Source: Cyanobacteria bacterium OH_SFB_17 (GTDB lineage Bacteria > Cyanobacteriota > Vampirovibrionia > Gastranaerophilales > Gastranaerophilaceae). From it: a DNA stretch of 64,000 nt. Under the pieces are notes generated by a model, which saw nothing but the letters and a program-made list of their open reading frames with translations, was not told where the DNA came from and ran no database searches. Shown one piece after another: positions 1-7,538 of this stretch (position 1 is the stretch's first letter; each line of letters opens with the position of its first letter). The position numbers and the translations under genes were made by a program. The stretch is from assembly GCA_023395735.1 (NCBI GenBank), contig JAEWYI010000026.1, forward strand, positions 10,624 to 74,623, written 5' to 3'.

Positions 1-98
1 AGCCTGCTGACATTGCAAAAACTGTTAAGTTTTTGGCAGAAGATGCAACATATATTACAGGTCAAGTAATCCAAGTTGACGGTGGTTTGGTTATATAA
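1..98 (+). CDS. fabG: 3-oxoacyl-[ACP] reductase, C-terminal fragment
   Basis: The window opens inside this gene; reading from base 3 gives the last 31 residues before TAA at 96-98. The tail ends in the Y-I-T-G-Q-x-I-x-V-D-G-G signature typical of the C-terminus of short-chain dehydrogenases of the FabG type, which reduce 3-oxoacyl-ACP with NADPH in fatty acid elongation. The neighbours acpP and fabF support FabG rather than another SDR. Active-site residues lie outside the window and cannot be checked. Confidence 0.85.
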   Translation, partial: PADIAKTVKFLAEDATYITGQVIQVDGGLVI

Positions 99-129
99 TT
101 TAATGATTTTTAACAATTATGTTAATTTC

Positions 130-157
130 TTGCAAAAAAATCTTTAAATAGTATAAT
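130..157 (+). promoter_or_regulatory. sigma-70-type promoter of acpP
   Basis: A -35 TTGCAA (130-135) and a perfect -10 TATAAT (152-157) are separated by 16 bases. Transcription would begin near 164 and read acpP 40 bases later, so acpP can be expressed independently of fabG. Confidence 0.65.
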
Positions 158-202
158 TCTTATTGGATAGTTAGATATTTACAAAGAAAAAAGGAAAAAA
201 AA

Positions 203-433
203 ATGAGCACATTAGAAAAAGTTAAAAAAGTAGTAGTTGAACAATTAAGTGTTGATGAAGCTCTTGTAACACCTGAAGCTAGCTTCACAGGTGATCTTGG
301 TGCAGATTCTTTAGACACAGTTGAATTAGTTATGGCTTTCGAAGAAGAGTTCGGTTGCGAAATTCCTGATGAAGAAGCTGAAAAAATTCAAACAGTTCAA
401 GACGCTGTTTCTTATATCGATTCTCATTCGTAG
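203..433 (+). CDS. acpP: acyl carrier protein
   Basis: This small acidic protein of 76 residues carries growing acyl chains as thioesters in the cytoplasmic type II fatty acid synthase. The phosphopantetheine attachment site is Ser36 in the G-A-D-S-L-D motif, followed by the E-x-V-M-x-x-E-E-x-F helix that docks partner enzymes. Length and fold pattern are standard for the family. It has its own promoter, an A-rich ribosome binding site (AAAGGA), and a terminator-like hairpin between it and fabF. That arrangement would give acpP a higher transcript level than its neighbours, as expected for this abundant protein. Confidence 0.97.
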   Translation: MSTLEKVKKVVVEQLSVDEALVTPEASFTGDLGADSLDTVELVMAFEEEFGCEIPDEEAEKIQTVQDAVSYIDSHS

Positions 434-458
434 TCGATATTTCAAATTGTATAGTGTG

Positions 459-498
459 AAGGGGGATGTATAATTCTTTTAACATGCATTCCCTTTTA
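459..498 (+). terminator. terminator-like hairpin between acpP and fabF
   Basis: An imperfect stem (AAGGGGGATGTA against TGCATTCCCTT, with one bulge and G-T pairs) is followed by a T-rich stretch. It lies in the 108-base gap between acpP and fabF and probably attenuates read-through. Confidence 0.5.
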
Positions 499-547
499 TT
501 ACTAATGGAAGATTAAAGATTAATTAAGAATATATAGGTTTATGATT

Positions 548-1798
548 ATGACAAAAAAGCGTGTAGTGATAACAGGTATGGGAGCGATTTCACCTCTAGG
601 AACAGGGGTTGAATCTTTGTGGAACAATCTGATTGCCGGTAAAAGTGGAATTTCTCTAACAACCGCAATGGACATGGAAAAGCATCCCGTTAAAATTTCT
701 GGCGAAGTCAAAGACTTTAATCCTGCAGATTATATGGATCCAAAGGAAGCTAAGAAAATAGACAGATTTACTCAATTTGCTCTTGTGGCGGCTGATGAAG
801 CTGTTAAAGATGCAGGATTGGAAAGTGTTGAAATTGATCCTTATAGAGTTGGCGTAATCGTAAGCTCTGCAGCAGGTGGTTTCAAAACTTTTGAAAAAAA
901 TCACCAAGCAATTTTGGATAGAGGACCGAGCAAATGCTCTCCTTTTACAATTCCTATGATGATAGTTGATATGCCATCTGGTAAGATTGCTATGAGATAT
1001 CAATATAAAGGTGTTAACAAAGCTGTAGTTTCAGCTTGTGCTTCATCAAATCATTCAATCGGTGATGCTTTCCGTGCAATTCAATACGGTGATGCTGATA
1101 TTATGATTGCAGGTGGTTGTGAAGCTACTATTTGTGACGTTGGTGTTGGTGCATTTACAAGTGCAAGAACTTTGTCAAAAAGAAATGATGAACCTGAAAA
1201 AGCATCTCGTCCTTATGATAAAGACAGAGATGGATTTGTAATGGCAGAAGGTTCTGGCGTTTTGATATTAGAAGAATATGAACATGCTAAAGCCAGAGGT
1301 GCAAAAATTTATGCTGAAATTGTTGGATATGGACAAACAGCAGATGCTTATGACATTGTTGCTCCAGACCCTGAAGGTAAAGGTGCAAAAAAAGCAATGG
1401 AATTAGCTTTGGAAGATGCAAATATGAAACCGAGTGAAGTTCAGTATGTAAATTCACACGGAACAAGTACAGGTTTAGGCGATATTGCAGAATCTCAGGC
1501 GATTGCGAAAGTTTTTGGAGACAAGGAAGTAAATAAAGACTTGTTGGTAAGTTCAACAAAAAGTATGCATGGACACATGCTTGGTGCTACAGGTTCTGTT
1601 GAAGCTATTGCTTGTATCAAGTCTATAACTGAAGGAATTGTTCCTCCAACTATTAACCTCGATAATCAAGATGAAGAGGTTGCTAACCTTGATTATGTAC
1701 CTCACAAAGCAAGAAAACATGAGGTGAAAGCAGCGCTTTCAAATTCATTCGGCTTTGGCGGACATAATGCATCATTGATTTTCAAAAAAGTTGATTAA
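548..1798 (+). CDS. fabF: 3-oxoacyl-[ACP] synthase II (KAS II)
   Basis: This enzyme condenses malonyl-ACP with acyl-ACP to elongate fatty acids. The thiolase-fold Cys-His-His triad is intact: Cys164 in S-A-C-A-S-S, His304 in N-S-H-G-T-S-T, and His343 in the H-G-H-M-L-G-A-T-G segment. A length of 416 residues is normal for FabF. An ATG six bases upstream (542) is in frame, but it leaves only three bases after the weak AGG ribosome binding site; the start at 548 gives proper spacing and the usual M-T-K-K-R-V-V-I-T-G beginning. It follows acpP in a fabG-acpP-fabF order seen in many bacteria. Confidence 0.95.
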   Translation: MTKKRVVITGMGAISPLGTGVESLWNNLIAGKSGISLTTAMDMEKHPVKISGEVKDFNPADYMDPKEAKKIDRFTQFALVAADEAVKDAGLESVEIDPYRVGVIVSSAAGGFKTFEKNHQAILDRGPSKCSPFTIPMMIVDMPSGKIAMRYQYKGVNKAVVSACASSNHSIGDAFRAIQYGDADIMIAGGCEATICDVGVGAFTSARTLSKRNDEPEKASRPYDKDRDGFVMAEGSGVLILEEYEHAKARGAKIYAEIVGYGQTADAYDIVAPDPEGKGAKKAMELALEDANMKPSEVQYVNSHGTSTGLGDIAESQAIAKVFGDKEVNKDLLVSSTKSMHGHMLGATGSVEAIACIKSITEGIVPPTINLDNQDEEVANLDYVPHKARKHEVKAALSNSFGFGGHNASLIFKKVD

Positions 1799-1841
1799 TA
1801 ATTTAGTTTGAATTTAATTTTTGTTCAAGCATGACTATGAT

Positions 1842-1874
1842 AAAAAAGTGATTACAATACGTAATCACTTTTTT
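1842..1874. terminator. bidirectional terminator between fabF and the small gene at 1887-2048
   Basis: A perfect 14-bp stem (AAAAAAGTGATTAC / GTAATCACTTTTTT) with a 5-base loop. A-run on the left and T-run on the right let it terminate both fabF (+) and the convergent small gene (-). Confidence 0.8.
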
Positions 1875-1886
1875 GTTGTTAAGTTT

Positions 1887-2048
1887 TTAGTCTTTGTCTT
1901 CAAATGGGATACTCATTGAGCTTTTACCTTTTGAAACGTTTTTAGGTCTGCCGCATTGTTTTCCATGAGAGGATGCGTCGCATTTTAGCATTCCTTTATT
2001 AGCCTTGATAGAAGGTCGCTTTCTTCCCATTCCACTGCCTTTAGACAT
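1887..2048 (-). CDS. 53-residue basic microprotein, unknown function
   Basis: Reading the minus strand from ATG at 2048 gives a 53-residue protein ending at TAA 1887-1889. A strong AGGAGG ribosome binding site lies just upstream of the ATG. The gene fills the otherwise empty gap between fabF and rpmI and ends at a shared bidirectional terminator. The protein is rich in Lys, Gly and Ser. It has a G-R-K-R-P patch near the N-terminus, two cysteines nine residues apart in a C-D-A-S-S-H-G-K-Q-C segment, and an acidic end (P-F-E-D-K-D). I do not recognise the family; the single C/H/C cluster might bind metal. The ribosome binding site, terminator and sensible codon use argue that it is real. Confidence 0.6.
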   Translation of the reverse strand: MSKGSGMGRKRPSIKANKGMLKCDASSHGKQCGRPKNVSKGKSSMSIPFEDKD

Positions 2049-2170
2049 ACAAATTCCTCCTGAAAAAAGTAATCAAATACATTATTTAACCTTAAAGGAA
2101 AAATATCTATCCCTAAAATGGTTATTCAGGTGCTTATATTAAGTTTTATACTTTTTGCTAAAATTATTTC

Positions 2171-2198
2171 TTGCATAGTTTTTTTTATTTGTTATTAT
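2171..2198 (+). promoter_or_regulatory. promoter of rpmI-rplT
   Basis: A -35 TTGCAT (2171-2176) and -10 TATTAT (2193-2198) are spaced by 16 bases. The start near 2205 would make a leader of about 90 bases before rpmI. Confidence 0.5.
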
Positions 2199-2211
2199 AG
2201 ATAAACAAGCC

Positions 2212-2264
2212 GAAAGATTTATGGCCTTGGCGTGCCATAAATTTGCAGGTGAGCCTTATGGCTC
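2212..2264 (+). promoter_or_regulatory. structured 5' leader of rpmI-rplT, possible L20 autoregulatory element
   Basis: Two consecutive hairpins precede rpmI: one around 2217-2243 (TTTATGGC... GTGCCATAAA) and a compact one at 2251-2264 (GAGCC TTAT GGCTC). In many bacteria ribosomal protein L20 binds a structured leader to repress rpmI-rplT. The position fits that role, but I cannot match a specific L20-leader consensus by eye. Confidence 0.35.
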
Positions 2265-2297
2265 GAAGAGTACTTAATTCGATAAGGAGAAAAGAAA

Positions 2298-2519
2298 ATG
2301 CCAAAAATGAAAACACACAAATCAGGTGCTAAGCGTTATAAAGTAACCGGTACCGGAAAAGTTTTGAGAAGACATGCCGGCATAGGTCACCTTCTTGCTA
2401 ACAAAAGCTCTAGCAGAAAAAGAAAATTATCAGGAGCTTTGGAAGTTGCTGAGAGCCAAATGGATTTGGTTTCTAAGCAGTTACCGTACAAAAAATATTC
2501 AAGAAAATGTTCAGGTTAG
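2298..2519 (+). CDS. rpmI: 50S ribosomal protein L35
   Basis: The protein starts with the hallmark M-P-K-M-K-T-H-K-S-G-A-K-R segment and is strongly basic throughout. At 73 residues it is slightly longer than the usual 64-66; the extra residues are at the C-terminus. It is a component of the large ribosomal subunit. The ribosome binding site AAGGAG lies well placed upstream. rplT follows after 11 bases, the conserved rpmI-rplT pair. infC, which often precedes the pair, is not adjacent here. Confidence 0.97.
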   Translation: MPKMKTHKSGAKRYKVTGTGKVLRRHAGIGHLLANKSSSRKRKLSGALEVAESQMDLVSKQLPYKKYSRKCSG

Positions 2520-2530
2520 GAAGGTGAATT

Positions 2531-2881
2531 ATGAGAGTAAAACGTGGTAATGTAAGTCGTAACAGACACAAAAAAATATTAAAATTAGCTAAAGGCTTTA
2601 AAGGTGCAAGAAGCAGAATATTCAAAGTTGCTAACTGCGCTGTAATGAAAGCTTTAAAATATTCTTACAGAGACAGACGTGTTAGAAAAAGAAACATGAG
2701 AAGACTTTGGATTGTAAGAATCAATGCAGCTGTTAGAGCACAAGGCATGAGCTATTCAAGATTTGTAAATGCTTGCAAAAAAGCTAACATTCTTGTTAAC
2801 AGAAAAATGCTTGCTGATCTTGCAGTTAATGACAAAGAAGCTTTTGATGTTGTTTTAGAAACAGCAAAAGCAGCAGTTTAA
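2531..2881 (+). CDS. rplT: 50S ribosomal protein L20
   Basis: This 116-residue basic protein carries the L20 hallmarks: an R-V-K-R-G start, the [12 protein letters not shown] segment, and the [20 protein letters not shown] core that contacts 23S rRNA. L20 is needed early in large-subunit assembly and usually represses its own operon through the mRNA leader. It is co-transcribed with rpmI and ends at a strong terminator (2899-2934). Confidence 0.98.
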   Translation: MRVKRGNVSRNRHKKILKLAKGFKGARSRIFKVANCAVMKALKYSYRDRRVRKRNMRRLWIVRINAAVRAQGMSYSRFVNACKKANILVNRKMLADLAVNDKEAFDVVLETAKAAV

Positions 2882-2898
2882 TTATTTTTTAAATTTTC

Positions 2899-2934
2899 AA
2901 AAGGGCCGTTGATTTAATAATCAACGGCCCTTTT
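2899..2934 (+). terminator. terminator of rpmI-rplT
   Basis: A perfect 16-bp stem (AAAAGGGCCGTTGATT with its complement) and a 4-base loop, ending in a short T-run. Confidence 0.85.
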
Positions 2935-3013
2935 CGGCAATGTATTTTATAATCAATGATAGTATTATTAAACTTATACTTATTAGGCTGCTTTCACTTT
3001 TTTAAGGAGGTGT

Positions 3014-3664
3014 ATGTTAGAAAGTTTGGTATATGCAGGTGTTGTATTTGTAGGGTTTTCAGCGATTATGAACCCATTATCTGCGATTCCAATTTTTCTG
3101 ACATTGGTAGGGAATAAAAGCGAGGAAAAATCCAGAGAGATTGCTTTTAAATCTGTTTTGACTGCATTTGTTATTGTTTTTACATTTGCACTTGCTGGGC
3201 AACTTTTTTTAAATATATTTGGGATAAGTTTCACGGCTTTGAGATTGGCAGGCGGAGCTTTGGTTGTTTTGATAGGCTATGAGATGCTTCAGGGCAAACA
3301 ATCTATGGTGACGAGCCCATCACAAGAGGTCATTGAAAAAACCAAGCAAGAGGAAACTTCTGTTGCTTTTGCACCTTTGGGAACTCCGCTTTTGGCCGGC
3401 CCTGGGGTTATAATCACCGCAATGAATTTCGCTACGGGAAGCTTTTATCATTTTTTCATAACAATTTTAGCTTTTGGTTTATTGTGCGGAATAACGTATT
3501 TTGTTTTTATATCAGGAAAAGATATAAAGCGAATGTTGGGAATAAGCAGGTTGAAAGTTTTGACCAAGATGATGGGTCTTGTTCTTATGGTAATAGGGGT
3601 TCAGATGCTAATAGAGGGATTTTACGCTGTCATTCAAGAAATGCCCAATTCGCATTATTTTTAG
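3014..3664 (+). CDS. MarC/UPF0056-family inner membrane protein
   Basis: The protein has 216 residues and about six hydrophobic segments, as in MarC-family membrane proteins. Two family hallmarks are visible: N-P-L-S-A-I-P-I-F-L (residues 20-29) and A-P-L-G-T-P-L-L-A-G-P-G (120-131). A charged loop lies near residues 95-117. MarC was once linked to multiple antibiotic resistance, but its function is not established and transport substrates are unknown. A near-perfect AAGGAGGTG ribosome binding site fixes the start. The stop codon overlaps the convergent HTH gene by four bases. Confidence 0.85.
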   Translation: MLESLVYAGVVFVGFSAIMNPLSAIPIFLTLVGNKSEEKSREIAFKSVLTAFVIVFTFALAGQLFLNIFGISFTALRLAGGALVVLIGYEMLQGKQSMVTSPSQEVIEKTKQEETSVAFAPLGTPLLAGPGVIITAMNFATGSFYHFFITILAFGLLCGITYFVFISGKDIKRMLGISRLKVLTKMMGLVLMVIGVQMLIEGFYAVIQEMPNSHYF

Positions 3665-4071
3665 TCTTTTAACTGAAACGGACATTTTGAGCAGCGAGCT
3701 TTTGGGTGAAGCATCAGATTGTCTTCAAGGTCATACATTTGTGCGATACGTGTAACGAGAAGTGAACCGCATTTTGGACAGATTAAGTTTTGTTCACCTT
3801 TTAGAATTTTTGTTTTTAAGATTTCGATTGTTTCTTCGTCAGTGAAGTGGTTGTCGAATTTTTTTTCGTGTTTTTTTATTTCTAAAAGTGAACATTTCAA
3901 ACCTTTTGCGAGGTTTTGTCTTGTTGTTGTCGGCAGAAAAAGATCTTGGCCGGATTCAATATTTTCGATGATATCGTGGCTAAGGTTGCATTTTTTAGCG
4001 AGCCCGCCACTGGACAGACCCAACTTTTCTCTTTTTTCTTGAACAAACTGTGCTAATGATTTTTCTTGCAT
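3661..4071 (-). CDS. XRE-type HTH protein with C-terminal zinc ribbon
   Basis: Residues 6-60 form a Cro/CI-type helix-turn-helix (L-A-Q-F-V-x-x-K-R-E-K-L-G-L-S, then G-L-A-K-K-C-N-L-S and I-E-N-I-E-S-G). A second region holds two CxxC pairs, Cys98/Cys101 and Cys127/Cys130, which fit a four-Cys zinc ribbon. The combination suggests a DNA-binding regulator with a metal-stabilised C-terminal module. Its targets are unknown. The gene is convergent with the MarC gene and overlaps its 3' end by four bases. The start is near 4071 with only a weak ribosome binding site. Confidence 0.75.
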   Translation of the reverse strand: MQEKSLAQFVQEKREKLGLSSGGLAKKCNLSHDIIENIESGQDLFLPTTTRQNLAKGLKCSLLEIKKHEKKFDNHFTDEETIEILKTKILKGEQNLICPKCGSLLVTRIAQMYDLEDNLMLHPKARCSKCPFQLKD

Positions 4072-4094
4072 GAGATTATTTTACCTTAAAAAAA

Positions 4095-4123
4095 TTGATA
4101 AAACTATTAATTTTTGATATAAT
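4095..4123 (+). promoter_or_regulatory. promoter placing the next gene on a leaderless transcript
   Basis: TTGATA (4095-4100) and a perfect TATAAT (4118-4123) are spaced by exactly 17 bases. Transcription would start at about 4130-4131, at the ATG itself, and no ribosome binding site is present between. Confidence 0.6.
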
Positions 4124-4130
4124 TATTGTT

Positions 4131-5297
4131 ATGAAAAAGATTTTATTAACAATTTTTACCGTTTCTGCGATTTTTGTATCATCGTTGTGCGCTCATGCGC
4201 AAACAGGCGTGACTTTTCTTTATATTAACGGGTCAAACAATAATGACAAAAAAATGAAGAACTGGTATGAAAACGGTGTGAAGAAGCTTCATCCTTGTTT
4301 GAAAGCTGCTTTTGAAAATAATATACAGGCAAGACAATATTTTCTGAAAAATGGACAGTATGTAATCGAAAACAGTCCAAAAATATTTTTCTGGGGATAT
4401 CGAAGCAAGGATGATTTGAGTTTTGTAGAACAAAATTTAGCTATTTCAAAGGGTTTGAGCCCTTGGGTTGCTTATCAAGTCCGCTCTATGATTACCCATT
4501 TTTTACATGATGCGATTTGGGTTCAAAAGTATCATAATATGTTACCTGTGTTAGAGGATTTGCATCAAGATGTTAAGGCGGAAGCTGTCAAAGGAAATAA
4601 AATTGTTCTTTACGGCTATTCTGCAGGAACTTTTATAACTTATGAATATTTGCTAACGAGGTTACCTTATATTAATGTTGAAAACTTTTTGAGTAATGTT
4701 AAGGTTACTGATTCTGAGAAAGCTTTTGCCTCAGAGCATCCTATGAAAAACACTTGTATGGCTGCTTTAGGGCAAGATTTGGCGGTGTTTTCAGCTGCAG
4801 GCCATATTGTGCCAAACACAGACGAGATTTCTTTTAAGAAGAATTATATGAATTTAGACAACTTGACTGATGATGTTTGTGTTCCTCCTGATACGTTAAA
4901 AGGTATAATAAATTTTGCAAGTCCGCTTGTTCTTTTTTATTCTGATATTTCTGATCCTACTTTTCAGCTGACTTATTATAACAAGTTGTTGTTTGAGTAT
5001 ATTATAGAGCACGATTTATTTTGGCTTACAGTAAATTATAGAGAAGATCCTTTAGGGTTCCCGGGTGGCAGAAATTTAACAGTGGATGAAATAGAAGATA
5101 TTACAAAAATGGAAATTGAACCAAAGTCGGGCTTTATTTATGATCAGTCTAATACGTGGGGACGTAATACAGTTTTAACAGCTCATACCTCTTATTGGGC
5201 AACAAAAAGAAACTTTTCAAAAGCTGTAGTAAGAGCTTATGTTAATGGTTATACTAAGCATTATGATGAAAATGGGAAGCCAAAAGACGATAAATAA
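4131..5297 (+). CDS. secreted alpha/beta-hydrolase-like protein, unknown substrate
   Basis: The start at 4131 gives a 388-residue protein with a clear signal peptide of about 24 residues (M-K-K-I-L-L-T-I-F..., cut after A-H-A-Q or nearby). An in-frame TTG at 4095 is unlikely because it lies in the promoter -35 box. The mature protein has a G-Y-S-A-G nucleophile elbow with Ser164, preceded by a strand K-I-V-L-Y. A His in L-T-A-H-T-S-Y-W (residue 352) is a candidate catalytic His. This pattern fits a serine hydrolase or lipase exported to the periplasm or outside. No acid residue can be assigned with certainty. It is a single-gene unit between convergent and downstream genes, and I do not recognise a named family. 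Confidence 0.6.
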   Translation: MKKILLTIFTVSAIFVSSLCAHAQTGVTFLYINGSNNNDKKMKNWYENGVKKLHPCLKAAFENNIQARQYFLKNGQYVIENSPKIFFWGYRSKDDLSFVEQNLAISKGLSPWVAYQVRSMITHFLHDAIWVQKYHNMLPVLEDLHQDVKAEAVKGNKIVLYGYSAGTFITYEYLLTRLPYINVENFLSNVKVTDSEKAFASEHPMKNTCMAALGQDLAVFSAAGHIVPNTDEISFKKNYMNLDNLTDDVCVPPDTLKGIINFASPLVLFYSDISDPTFQLTYYNKLLFEYIIEHDLFWLTVNYREDPLGFPGGRNLTVDEIEDITKMEIEPKSGFIYDQSNTWGRNTVLTAHTSYWATKRNFSKAVVRAYVNGYTKHYDENGKPKDDK

Positions 5298-5410
5298 GTG
5301 TTTTTACGGACTTTTGCTTTTTAAAAAATATTTTATAATATAAATATCAAACGCTTATTTTTGTAAATTTTGCTCCTAATTCAGGGGAACCTGAGAAAGG
5401 AAAATTTATT

Positions 5411-6106
5411 ATGAGTAAAGTTTCATCAGTCGAATATCCGACGTATAGCGGAAGCTCTGTTTCCATTGGTGGTTCAAAAGCAACAACAGGACTTTCAAAC
5501 GGAGTTTTGACTTCAAATTACCAGATGTCTGACAACGAGCAGGCAATTTATGATTATGCAATGAAAACATTGTTAGAATCTTTGCCGACAGTTAATACAT
5601 TGTCGCCCGAAACTCAGCAATCTTTGCAATCTCAGCTTAATGCTTACACTAACAAAGGCATAGATTCAATCAATCAAATTTATACTCCAATGATTTCTGA
5701 CTTGCAAAATGACGTGGCTTCCAGGTTTGGCAACTTGGATAACTCAATTTTTACAGATAATTTGAATCAAATTGAATCAAACAGATCTGATGCTATAAGT
5801 TCATTTGCTCAGGATATTCTTGCAAAGCAAAGTGAGTTGGAAGATGCACAGCTAAATCGACAATATTCGTTTATTGATCTGCTTACAGGTGTTTCAGATA
5901 ATATTTATAGCAATGCTTTGAATGCAATATCTACAGCGCTTGGTAGCAGCTCCAACGCAAATAGTTATAACAGCAATTTGTATAATGCTTTATATAAACA
6001 ATATTTGTCGAATAACACTTCAGGATCACAATTGGCTTCGTCTCTGGGAAATGCATTGGGCTTGACTTCAGGAAGTGGGGCTTCTTCTATCTTATCATTC
6101 TTGTAA
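5411..6106 (+). CDS. Ser/Asn/Gln-rich helical protein resembling phage virion proteins
   Basis: This 231-residue protein has no signal peptide. The N-terminal 35 residues are low-complexity (Ser, Gly, Thr). A helical middle follows, with the segments S-R-F-G-N-L-D-N-S-I-F-T-D-N-L and I-E-x-N-R-S-D-A-I. The C-terminus is rich in Ser, Asn and Gly and ends in S-I-L-S-F-L. This composition recalls internal or ejection-type virion proteins of short-tailed phages, a resemblance from memory that was not tested. It sits alone, 8 kb from the phage cluster at 14-26 kb, with its own ribosome binding site (GAAAGGA) and terminator (6118-6161). Confidence 0.55.
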   Translation: MSKVSSVEYPTYSGSSVSIGGSKATTGLSNGVLTSNYQMSDNEQAIYDYAMKTLLESLPTVNTLSPETQQSLQSQLNAYTNKGIDSINQIYTPMISDLQNDVASRFGNLDNSIFTDNLNQIESNRSDAISSFAQDILAKQSELEDAQLNRQYSFIDLLTGVSDNIYSNALNAISTALGSSSNANSYNSNLYNALYKQYLSNNTSGSQLASSLGNALGLTSGSGASSILSFL

Positions 6107-6117
6107 ATTGTATTTTA

Positions 6118-6161
6118 AAAAGTGGCGAAAATTTTTATGTATAAAAATTTTCGCCACTTTT
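6118..6161 (+). terminator. terminator after the virion-like gene
   Basis: A near-continuous 21-bp inverted repeat (AGTGGCGAAAATTTTTAT / ATAAAAATTTTCGCCACT) with a two-base loop and flanking A and T runs. Confidence 0.8.
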
Positions 6162-6165
6162 ATAC

Positions 6166-6171
6166 TATAAT
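6166..6171 (+). promoter_or_regulatory. -10 element close to the mnmE start
   Basis: A perfect TATAAT ends seven bases before the mnmE ATG at 6179, with no ribosome binding site between. The -35 region would lie in the preceding terminator stem and is poor. This suggests a leaderless or nearly leaderless transcript. Confidence 0.4.
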
Positions 6172-6178
6172 ATAGATT

Positions 6179-7537
6179 ATGAACATAATTCAAACATTTG
6201 ATACAATAGCCGCAATTGCAACTCCTTTGGGAACAGGAGGTGTCGGTATAGTAAGAATTTCAGGAGAAAAGAGTTTTTTAATTGGCGAAACTTTGCTTGG
6301 AAAAAAACTTGTTTCCGGTAAAATCCATCATGGATGGATAAAGGATGGCGACAATTTGATTGACGAGGTTGTCGTGTTGCCGTTTAAAAATCCAAACAGT
6401 TATACCGGCGAAGATGTTATCGAAATTCAATGCCACGGCGGGGTTAATGTTGTTAGAAATATTTTGGAGCTGGTTTTGTCTAATGGTGCCAGAATGGCAG
6501 AAAAAGGTGAATTTACAAAACGTGCTTTTTTAAATCATAAACTCGATTTATCTCAGGCTGAGGCTGTTTGTGATTTAATTCATTCCAAAACGCAAAATTT
6601 TGCTAATAAATCGGCGAAAAATTTGTCAGGTGTTTTGGCTCAAAAAATTAAAGAAATAAGAAATGATATATTTGAAGTCTTGTCAAGAATTATAGCAGGT
6701 ATTGACTTTCCAGAAGATGTTAAAGAACCGGAATATTCTTATTTGGTGAATGAATTTAAAAATGCGATTGAAAAAATTGATAAAATTTTGGACACTGCAA
6801 AAACATCTAATATATTGAGGCAAGGTATTAAAATTGCAATTTTGGGTCGTCCAAATGTGGGCAAGTCTTCTTTGTTCAATGCTTTATTGAGTATGCAAAG
6901 AGCTATTGTTACTGATATTGCAGGAACAACAAGAGATATTTTGACAGAAACTCTCGATATAGATGGGATTCCTGTTACTCTGGTCGACACTGCCGGAATA
7001 AGAGAGAGCGATGACGTTGAGAAGGTTGAAGAAATTGGGATAGAATTTTCAAGGCAAGCCGCGCAGGATGCTGATTTGATTTTGTTTTTGTATGATGCAT
7101 CAGTTGGTTTTAATGAAGACGACAATGCTATTTTGAGTTTATTAAATGACAAAAATTATGTTGCAGTGGCAAATAAATCAGATTTGGGTAAAGCGCAAAA
7201 TGATTCTTTGATTTCTCAATATAATATAGAACCTTTGTATGTTTCTGTGATTAATAGTGAAGGTTTTGATTGTTTAAAAGAAAAAATTAGAGATTTAGTA
7301 GGGCAAAATTCATCAGAAAATTTGGAATTTGTAACGAATAACCGTCAACAAGATTGTTTGGCTAAATCTAGAGAAAGTTTGAATCAAGCGCTTTTGGCTG
7401 CACAGATTGAGGAACTTCAGGATTTGATTTCTATAGATGTTAAATCGGCGCTTTTGTATTTGGATGAAATAACAGGAGAGGTTATTACAGACGATATTTT
7501 AAATAATATTTTTGACAATTTTTGCATAGGAAAATAA
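6179..7537 (+). CDS. mnmE: tRNA modification GTPase MnmE (TrmE)
   Basis: MnmE works with MnmG to modify the wobble uridine of certain tRNAs (5-carboxymethylaminomethyl or related). The 452-residue protein has the N-terminal folate-binding domain, a helical domain, and an inserted G domain: G1 G-R-P-N-V-G-K-S (223-230), G2 G-T-T-R-D (249-253), G3 D-T-A-G (270-273) and G4 N-K-S-D (332-335). The C-terminal C-I-G-K ending holds the catalytic Cys449. All key residues are present. The MATE gene begins two bases after the stop, so the two probably form an operon. Confidence 0.97.
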   Translation: MNIIQTFDTIAAIATPLGTGGVGIVRISGEKSFLIGETLLGKKLVSGKIHHGWIKDGDNLIDEVVVLPFKNPNSYTGEDVIEIQCHGGVNVVRNILELVLSNGARMAEKGEFTKRAFLNHKLDLSQAEAVCDLIHSKTQNFANKSAKNLSGVLAQKIKEIRNDIFEVLSRIIAGIDFPEDVKEPEYSYLVNEFKNAIEKIDKILDTAKTSNILRQGIKIAILGRPNVGKSSLFNALLSMQRAIVTDIAGTTRDILTETLDIDGIPVTLVDTAGIRESDDVEKVEEIGIEFSRQAAQDADLILFLYDASVGFNEDDNAILSLLNDKNYVAVANKSDLGKAQNDSLISQYNIEPLYVSVINSEGFDCLKEKIRDLVGQNSSENLEFVTNNRQQDCLAKSRESLNQALLAAQIEELQDLISIDVKSALLYLDEITGEVITDDILNNIFDNFCIGK

Positions 7538-7538
7538 T

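Noticed and set aside
2217..2264. Firm assignment of a named L20 leader riboregulator
   Set aside because: Hairpins are present but I could not match a specific consensus by eye, so it is listed only as a candidate.
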